Assembly (NCBI RefSeq): GCF_024713975.1
Contig: NC_091108.1
Coordinates: 414,501 to 478,500 of the forward strand
DNA from: Paralichthys olivaceus
Lineage: Eukaryota > Chordata > Actinopteri > Pleuronectiformes > Paralichthyidae
DNA length: 64,000 bases
Direction of reading: 5' to 3'
Part shown: positions 56,431 through 64,000 of the stretch, piece after piece
How positions within the stretch are numbered: the stretch's first letter is position 1
How the letters are laid out: every line of letters starts with the position of its first letter
The notes under the pieces: generated by a model
The model's database searches: none
What the model was told of the DNA's origin: nothing
Seen by the model: the letters and a program-made list of their open reading frames with translations, nothing else
Program-made: the position numbers and the translations under genes

Positions 56431-59400
56431 ATGAGTGTGGAGCCAGACGCCCTGGCTGTGGTCAACCAGCTGAAGGACCTGGCCGCAGACCCCATGAACC
56501 GCAGGGCCATCGTCCAGGACCAGGGTTGCCTGCCGGGACTAATCCTCTTCCTGGACCACCCAAATCCTCAGGTGGTCTACGCCGCCCTGCTGGTGAGCTG
56601 CGTTCACACTGACCCTCCTGTAGAAAATGTTTCCAGATTATGACTTTTATTTCCAAGTAAACACGTAGATGCTGCTCGGCTGGTTCAGTGAGCTTGCTGA
56701 TGATTGTGATTGGTTGATGTTGCAGGCGATTCGTTACCTGGCAGAATGTCGAGCCAATCGGGAGAAGCTGAAGGGGGAGTTGGGGATGATGCTGAGCCTC
56801 CAGAATGTCGTACAGAAGTGAGTCTCTGACGCGACGTGGACACGACTCAGACTTTTAAGGGATACCTCACCCAAAACACTGCTGCAGCCAAATCCAATAC
56901 AATCGAAGTTACTGACGATCGCTTCTTCAAACGTAAACAAACGACAGAAAAAAAACATAACATGTCTCCATCTTGCTCCTGTGATGTCATCGAGTGTCCG
57001 TTAGCCCCGACGTTCAAATTCAACTTGAAACAAGGTCATTTACGCCAAATGTTTTTTTGTGTTGTAAACAGCTGCGGACATTTACGCTGTTTTCCCTTGA
57101 AACTCCAAAAGTGTTTTGTGGATTCAAACCCCCCCCCCCCTCCATCATAGTGGTGAGGAGATCATGAGGGCATTTTCATTTTTGGGTGAACTATCCCTTG
57201 AATATTAAATAACGTAATGTATAAATAAATCTGTCACCATCATCGTGATGAATTTTACTTTACAAACCATGTAAAATCAGAGCGAGGACATTTCCTACAT
57301 ACACACACACACAAACACATAGACACACACGCATACACGCACTGGACTTTATCAGGAGGGGGCTCTTAAAGAGACAGGAGCTAAAACCAAGTGTTAGAGA
57401 CAGAGGCTGAAAAGAGGAGCTGCAGCGATGGACAGCCTGAGGAGAGAGATAGAGATGAAGGGAGCAGACAAATGAACTGAGGAGTTATCGTCAGTGATGG
57501 TAGAGGATGTGAGGAGAAGCCGTCTTGTTGTGATCATAGTCCACGATCTTTAAGTTGAAGATAAAACATTAAAACATCAACATAAAAACTGAACCAAAGG
57601 CCACGTGGCTCAAACACAACAGTTCCTGTTCCTGACAGATTCACTGAGTTTGGTCTTGTTGTGTCGTCCAGATCAACCACTCCCGGAGAGACGAAGCTGT
57701 TGGCGTCTGAGATCTACGAGCTCCTGCAGGCGACCTGCGACGCGGACTCTGAACCAGCCGAGGACGTTGTCAGCAGCCGCCGCAAAGCCCAGTTCTTCCT
57801 GGGCTCCAGCAACAAGAGAGCCAAGACGGTCATCCTCCACATCGACGGGCTGGATGACTCGGTGAGCAGGCGCCGAACCACTGAATTATAAAGAATAAAG
57901 AAATGTTCAGAGGTTCAGGGTGAAACTTTGTTTTGGTCCTCGTCAGAGTCGGAGGAGTCTGTGTGAGGAGGCCCTGCTGAAGATCAGAGGAGTGATCAGC
58001 TTCACCTTCCAGATGGCCGTGAAGAGATGCATCGTCCGGATCCGTTCAGACCTGAAGGCCGAGGTGAGGCGAGATGTGGCGGTGATACAAACTGTTTACA
58101 AAGATTGAGCTGCACATTTCTTTTTCTCCAGCTCAAACTGAAAGTGTTGATATCATCAAAATTCAAACTGATGAAGAAAATGTACTTTTAATATTCACTT
58201 GTTTGAATTTGAAATATGAAATGTGAGCTGCTTTATAAAGAGAAAGGTTTAATTTTTAATAAGATCATCTGGAAGTATGTGACTTTAATTAAAGCCTGGT
58301 GAGCAGGTGATTGTCAATGAGTGAATCAGATGAAGTGATGAATCGTGTGAATGGTTTTCGTTTTCAGTCTCTGGCGTCTGCGATCGCCTCCACTCAGGTG
58401 ATGAGCGCTCAGCAGGTGGTGAAAAGAGAAAACGGAGACGAGGTCAGTTTCAGCTCAAGTCTCTTCGGTGTCCACGGGTCACAGGAACAAAAACTCACGA
58501 AGAAAAGCTTTAAAATCATGAACGAATAATGATCCTGAGCGTCAAGTCTCCTGCGAGTCCAGTTTATTTACATCCACATCGAGAGCAGCGTTTTCCTGTA
58601 GTGTCGGTCAGAATGAGCAGAACAGCTTCAATAACAGAATCATGTCTCAAGGAGGAGTTAGAGATTTTATTAAACTGTTTGTTAGAAATCACTAATTAAT
58701 TATTAGTTAAGCCGACCCTCCTCACAACTCAAAACATCTGGAACCTCCTGTACGGCTCCTCTTCTTCATCCTGGGAGATTTGTGTTCTTCAGTTTCACAT
58801 CCATCACGTGCTAGAAACCTCAGAGACACGCCCACTCGCTCACTGAGAAGGTTCCAGATGTTTTCCAGATATTTTCTCTCATAGACCCACTCAGATGTTT
58901 TACTAGAAGCTGAAGATCCAGAAAATGTTAAGAGACACTGACTCAGACATTTGTCCTCACATATAGGAACATGCAGGAAGATGTGAGGAACATGTAGGAA
59001 CATGCAGGAAGATGTGAGGAACATGCAGGAAGATGTGAGGAAGATGTAGGAACATGTGAGGAACATGTGAGGAACATGCAGGAACATGTAGGAACATGCA
59101 GGAACATGTGAGGAACATGCAGGAACATGTGAGGAACATGCAGGAACATGTGAGGAACATGCAGGAACATGTGAGGAACATGCAGGAACATGCAGGAACA
59201 TGTGAGGAACATGCAGGAACATGCAGGAACATGCAGGAACATGTGAGGAACATGCAGGAACATGCAGGAACATGTAGGAACATGCAGGAACATGTGAGGA
59301 ACATGCAGGAACATGCAGGAACATGTAGGAACATGCAGGAACATGTGAGGAACATGCAGGAACATGCAGGAACATGCAGGAACATGCAGGAACATGCAGG

Positions 59401-60071
59401 AACATGTAGGAACATGCAGGAACATGTGAGGAACATGCAGGAACATGTGAGGAACATGTGAGGAACATGCAGGAACATGCAGGAACATGCAGGAACATGC
59501 AGGAACATGCAGGAACATGTGAGGAACATGCAGGAACATGTACAGACTTAAGTCCATGTCTGAAAACAGCTATAAATGCATTTTCTGTTTGAAGTCACAA
59601 GATGAACATTGTGTTTGTTTCATGGTCAAATAAAGACTTCACTTCACGACCCTGATCTACATGATGGATATTTAAATGAAGGTGGATAGTAAACAGCAGG
59701 TCATCTCCTGCAATGTTAAATTACTAATGAATTGGATTTAAAAAGAAAGAGGACCCAAAGAGTTACCCTGTGGGAGCCCACACAGAACTTCAGTTATTGG
59801 ATTTTCTAAGACTGACCTGCAGCCACTTCACTGAATCCACCAGAACCATTGAGCCTGTCCTACCTGTCGCTGTCTGCAGGTGCTGATCCCGTTTACGGAG
59901 AACGGTTCGGTGGAGGTGGAGCAGAACGTGGACTTGCCCGACTACCTGCCAGAGGACGAGAGTCCCTCTCAGGAACCTGACAAGGCGGTGACCCGGGTGG
60001 GATCCAACCAGGACGGGGCCAGCTGGCTCGGGGCCGCTACCAACTTCCTTTCTCGCTCCTTCTACTGGTGA
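56431..60071 (+). CDS. armc1: armadillo repeat-containing protein 1 (seven coding exons)
   Basis: Complete gene. Coding exons: 56431-56592, 56726-56817, 57672-57861, 57947-58063, 58368-58442, 59880-60071, plus untranslated exon 1 and the 5' part of exon 2 from 56399. All junctions are AG/GT and in phase, giving 275 residues (human ARMC1 has 282). The N-terminal armadillo region reads [58 protein letters not shown]; the C-terminal half has [18 protein letters not shown] and [20 protein letters not shown]; the tail [15 protein letters not shown] and FLSRSFYW-stop matches ARMC1 closely. The family is reported to act at mitochondria, in mitochondrial distribution and with the MIB/MICOS assemblies. 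The gene forms the right border of the V array, and its 5' part was copied twice into the array. (Six exons carry code; with exon 1 there are seven.). Confidence 0.96.
56855..57201. mobile_element. MITE in armc1 intron
   Basis: About 345-bp element with inverted ends: TTAAGGGATACCTCACCCAA at the left and TTTGGGTGAACTATCCCTTG at the right, a motif common in fish MITEs. It contains a C-rich run near 57129. No coding capacity. Confidence 0.75.
57202..57660. other. armc1 intron remainder with repeat-like DNA
   Basis: Contains a short (CA)n near 57300 and a phrase (GACAGAGGCTGAAAAGAGGA near 57400) frequent in fish transposon relics. No gene. Confidence 0.5.
58443..58960. other. armc1 intron, left part
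   Basis: Non-coding intron sequence before the minisatellite. Nothing else recognised. Confidence 0.5.
58964..59541. repeat. GGAACATGCA minisatellite in armc1 intron
   Basis: About 55 tandem copies of a 10- to 13-bp unit, AGGAACATGC or AGGAACATGTG. All three frames on the - strand and one on the + strand are open, giving Cys-Met-Phe-Leu-His-Val-Pro repeats that are not genes. Confidence 0.96.
59741..59785 (-). mobile_element. LINE reverse-transcriptase relic in armc1 intron
   Basis: The - strand reads [14 protein letters not shown], the same reverse-transcriptase block as in modules M1 and M2b, with no further recognisable sequence on either side. Confidence 0.5.
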
Positions 60072-63000
60072 CCTCGCAGAACCAGCCCCGCCTCCTCTCA
60101 GAACCAAAACCTACCAGCTGCCAAATGTCAGCTCTGTCGTGTGATTCAAAAACTGAGAACTGAAAACAGACCCGTGATCCGTCACTTCAACGTCACGATG
60201 AAAACGTACTCGTGTCAAAGTCGAGAGGAGACGATCTCCAACAACCTCATCGTGGTTTTGAAGTTCCTGCTGGAGAGCCGTGAAGAACTCCATGAACTGG
60301 TCCATATGCCCCAACGAGTTACAATATGGAGTCTCTTTTACCTTTTTGTTATTTATTTGAGCAGACACCATCTCTCCTGCAGTTTGAGGTTGAGTCAGCT
60401 GGTTCCTCACTTCCTGTCATCCGCAGACGTCCTGCTCCAGCTGCAGCTCACTGCGGTTTTCTCTCATCTTTCCATAAGTCTGGAGAAGAGTCCAGAAGTC
60501 ACATGATCAGGAAACAGGAAGTAAAACTTAAAAATCTTGCACCTGTAACAGAAGCTCCTCTGGCTCTGGTATCAGTGACGGTGGCTTGAGTTTCCCGTGA
60601 ACAACCGATTGTGAACTTTTGTTGTTCAGTGAAGAATGGAAATGGCCGACCCTCCCAGGATGTTACTGCGTTCATGTGTGGACAGAGTGTTAGCGGTGAA
60701 AGGTGACCACGATCAGGGAGTTCAAGGGAACAGACTGGCGTCCGTTATCTCGTCTTCAGTGACAGGACGGAGCTTTTCTCTCTTTCTTTCTGATTCTGAA
60801 CACTCTCGTATAAATGCCTTTAAACTGAACTTTACTTTTCTCACTTCCTGTTGACCAGGCACTGAACTCTGAACTGTTTAGAGGAGCCATGTTTTATTTG
60901 ACCTTCCTTCTCTTCAGTGACATCAAACAGCCACAAGGGTTTTGACCATTTTGCACATTTGAACCTGAGGTTGATGTTTTTTACGTAGAGTAGAAATCTT
61001 TGTTTTTAACACTGGACCATGTTACACAGGATTCTTCCCCATACTGACGTCATCCACCTGGGTAATCAGATTACTATCAGTCTGAACACATGACAGATTG
61101 TGTCCGGACTCAGTGAGCCTCATGTAGGAACCGTTCATACAAACAGGTTTGTTGTTTAACGGTGCGTTTGAGTCATTTAGGAGAAGTTGCATCATTCACC
61201 AATTTTCTTGCATTTTGTGTTTTCCTACAGTTATGAACAGAATTTGAGTTTTCCAGACTGGAGTATGGACGCCCAACGATTCAGGTCGGGTCACCGTGTC
61301 GAGAACCTGTACTTGATTTTCTTTTTACACTACACGTGTCTCTGATCAGGTAAAGCATCAGGTTCAGACAGAAAAGAGAACGCCTGTCCGATTTCTGTCG
61401 GCTCAGTGTTTGTGGAGACATGACGTCTTCCATTTTTATGAAAGTCTACGATTTGCTCAACTTGCACAGGTGGAGTTCATCATGTTTGTCATTTACACTC
61501 TTTTCTGAAGTTAGAAGCTGAATCTGACGAGTCGAACAAAGAAATTAAGAAGAACTTATCTGAAGGATGTGAAAATGTTTTTGCATGAGGCTCATGCGAC
61601 GCTGAACACAGGCAGCAAAGTTCTAACGTCAGGTGTGAACCTAAAGCAATACAATGCTTTATATGTCTGAGGATTCTCTGTCATCCAGGTCATGGTATGT
61701 TCAGTACATGTGATATTTACATGTGTGAATAATTTCATTCAAAGTTTACAGACTGTTTAATCGACAGTGGAAGTGAATCACATGGTGAAAATAAAAAGTT
61801 ACTGAATCATGAAGACGATCCTGTGAAGATGATCAATATTCACGCCTGGTTTGTTTCAGACCTTCAGGCTCTTCAGTTCGGTCTGAACCTAAATATCAGG
61901 TTTGACAGGTTCCTCAGACCAACACACCAACATCTAGTCCGACCAGTAGAGGTGGTCTGGAGCAGACTGAACCATGGTTTGGTTCACTTTTAACCAGATT
62001 AAGTTGAAACAATCGAACAAAAGACATGGAGCTGGATTCAGACTTTGAGGACAGAAGACCACCTTTAATGTCCTTGTACAGATTTTGTTTCATGTACCCT
62101 GCCAGGTGTACAAACCCTGGACCCGGAGGTTTTAACTACAGACCGATAACCATCCTCCATCCGATGCCCTTCTCATCAACAGGTTACTGACATGACTTCT
62201 CCACCAGAGTCCTGCTGCTTCATCGTTTGTAGATCCAGGATCACAGCTGCAGCCACATGGTGGATCACAGACTGTGATCATGGACCATAGATCCTGATGG
62301 TGTCAGCTGATCCTGGACCATGATCACAACCAAACTTCTTGATACACAACATGTCTCCTCATCTTCTACCATCAGTAACTCCTCAGTTCATGTGTGTGCT
62401 CCTTCATCTCTATCAGACATGTTCTCATGTAGAAATGTTTAACTCTGTCCGTCCTGGGAGAGGGATCCCTCACGTGTGACTCTCTCAGGTTTCTACAGTG
62501 CGGGTTCATCAAATGGAGGTAAAACCCATTTAACGGCTTCACCACGCTGTCTTGACAGATCAGTGAGTTCACCCGGGCACCATGTCTGATTGGAGCCGAT
62601 AGTAACCTGCAGAGTCATTTCACCCGGGAGTGAATGACCTTTGAATCCATTCAGCAAAAAGACGGATGTTCGAGGGTGTTGGTGGTTTTTGACCTCGAGC
62701 AGCAGCAGCAGCGTTCTGAACGTGTGCTGTGAACACACCATCACAACGTGGGATCAACAGAAGATAAAAATGTGGACAAGTTTGTTCAGGTCCTGCTGAG
62801 ACAGGAACGTGAAGCAGCTGCTGAGTTTCTGGAAGTTTCTCTGATTAAAACAAAGTAAACATAAGAACGCTCCTGATCCTGATGGTGTTTAGAATCCTGA
62901 TCGCTCAGGGGGAAGAAACTTTAAGTGGGTTTGACTTTTCACGACTGCTCGGGGGAAGGGTGGAAGAGATCTGTCTTTATGTCAACGACCTTCCTCACTT

Positions 63001-63799
63001 CTCTTCTGCTCCTGCACTGTAAAAAACAATGTTAAATTGGAGTCATGGTTTCATGTCGACTGATGAAACGTTGTGATCCTACAGTGAGTCATGTGACACA
63101 GACCTGTCACAGGAAATCCCCCTTCTCTCTTCTGTTTGATCTCCTTTCAGATTCATGGAGAGTTGATCCATGAAAAATGTTTGTGGCACTTTTGTCTTTA
63201 ATAGTGAAGGAAAATGTTGGATTTGACTCAACGAGCAGCTTCAATAAAACAGATGAAACATGAAGTGAAAATACTCCAGAGTTTTCTTCAGACGTTTAGA
63301 ATGTGTTTAATGATTCGGTTTCGGTCTGAATATTTAAAATTTCTTATCTTATCAAATATCCTGAGGCGTCACGCCTTTTTTAAAAACGTGTTCTCTGTTT
63401 ATTTTTGTGTTGGAGCCTGAAACGTCTGCAGCCGCTCTGTCAACTCACATTAAACCTCCTTAAACTGCAACATCACATCAGAATATATACATATATACAT
63501 ATACATATATATATACATATACATATATACATATATATATGTATATACATATATATATATGTATATAACCTCCTGTCGATGGTCCAGACTCAAGTGTTTA
63601 AATAAGTTAAGGTGTGACGTCACGAATCCTTAATAATGTCTTAGTTATGTGATCAGGGAGTTTATTTTGAAGGTGGGTACCGGAAGAGTGACTTGTTGCT
63701 GGAGGGGGGGTTGTTGAGTGTTCCTCCTCCCTCATCCCTCTCCTCCTTCTCCTCCTCCTCCTCCTCGTCCTCACTCAGTCCCCGGACTCGGGCTGAATC
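60072..63799. other. armc1 3' region and intergenic spacer
   Basis: About 3.7 kb without a convincing gene. The first part is probably armc1 3' UTR; no clear poly(A) signal follows closely, the first AATAAA I can place being near 63236. Around 62095-62175 the + strand reads GGFNYRPITILHP, a faint LINE reverse-transcriptase phrase. Open frames up to 121 codons lack motifs. Confidence 0.5.
63482..63567. repeat. (TATACA)n-type microsatellite
   Basis: About 85 bp of alternating TATATA and TACATA words, partly palindromic around GTATATAC. Confidence 0.92.
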
Positions 63800-63876
63800 A
63801 TGTCCGCGCTGCTGCTGCTGCTGCTCGGCCTGGTTTCTCTGCTGCTGCTCGTCCTCCGCGGATCCTCCAGGACCAG
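63800..63876 (+). CDS. First coding exon of a membrane-anchored protein, possibly CYP7B1
   Basis: Start codon at 63800 opens MSALLLLLLGLVSLLLLVLR followed by GSSRT and a split codon at donor GTGAGT (63877). It is preceded by a CT-rich, CpG-containing upstream region. The residues form one hydrophobic N-terminal segment followed by basic residues, as in a microsomal signal anchor. In human, CYP7B1 and ARMC1 lie on the same arm of chromosome 8, and CYP7-type genes have a very short first exon of this kind. That placement and the anchor make a cytochrome P450 of family 7 a reasonable guess, but the diagnostic parts lie beyond the window. Confidence 0.5.
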
Positions 63877-64000
63877 GTGAGTGTGTGAGCTGCTTCCTGC
63901 TCCCTCATGTGTCCGTGCGCGTTCACGTTCATTGTTGTTGTTGTTGTTGTCGACTCCACTACTCCACTACTCTATTACTCCTTTACTCCATTACTCCACT

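Noticed and set aside
58722-59557. Overlapping Cys-Met-Phe-Leu-His-Val-Pro open frames
   Set aside because: All three - strand frames and one + strand frame are open, which is the mark of a stop-free minisatellite.

Overview
The window is vertebrate DNA from a ray-finned fish, most likely a teleost: spliced genes, fish-type LINE and hAT relics, many minisatellites, and a T-cell receptor alpha/delta (TRA/TRD) locus in the inverted layout known from teleosts. I cannot name the species.

Layout. 1-490 is a TTGAG-type minisatellite. 770-5310 (+) holds seven T-cell receptor alpha joining (J) segments, each with a 12-spacer recombination signal (RSS) and a splice donor. 5916-6627 (+) is the TRA constant gene in three coding exons. 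7.3-15 kb is repeat-rich: (TG)n, an AT-rich minisatellite, a 2.7-kb GATG satellite, and three fragments of non-LTR retrotransposons. 14.77-54.80 kb (- strand) is the variable (V) array: one clear V pseudogene and 29 V genes with open leader and V exons and a heptamer/nonamer facing the J side. They fall into five sequence families, named here A (13 copies), B (9), C (3), D (3) and E (1).

The array grew by repeated segmental duplication and exchange. Recurring blocks are spacer module M1 (4 copies), spacer module M2b (8 copies), a hAT transposon that carries a second, nested hAT (the same insertion in 4 of 8 sites, each with the same 8-bp target duplication), and a block joining a family D V gene to the promoter, first exon and part of the second exon of armc1 (two broken copies plus the real gene). 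The complete armc1 gene (+ strand, coding exons 56431-60071, 275 codons) borders the V array. At 63800 a + strand exon encodes a membrane anchor, possibly cyp7b1.

How the genes work together. V genes on the - strand carry 22/23-spacer RSSs, and J-C on the + strand carries 12-spacer RSSs. A productive V-J joint therefore requires inversion of the DNA between them, which keeps the intervening V genes on the chromosome. The V exons differ mainly in CDR1 and CDR2, apparently as exchangeable blocks, while their 3' ends and RSSs are almost identical across families A-D. The most unusual observation is that all 13 family A genes carry Tyr where the first disulfide Cys of the Ig domain should be.
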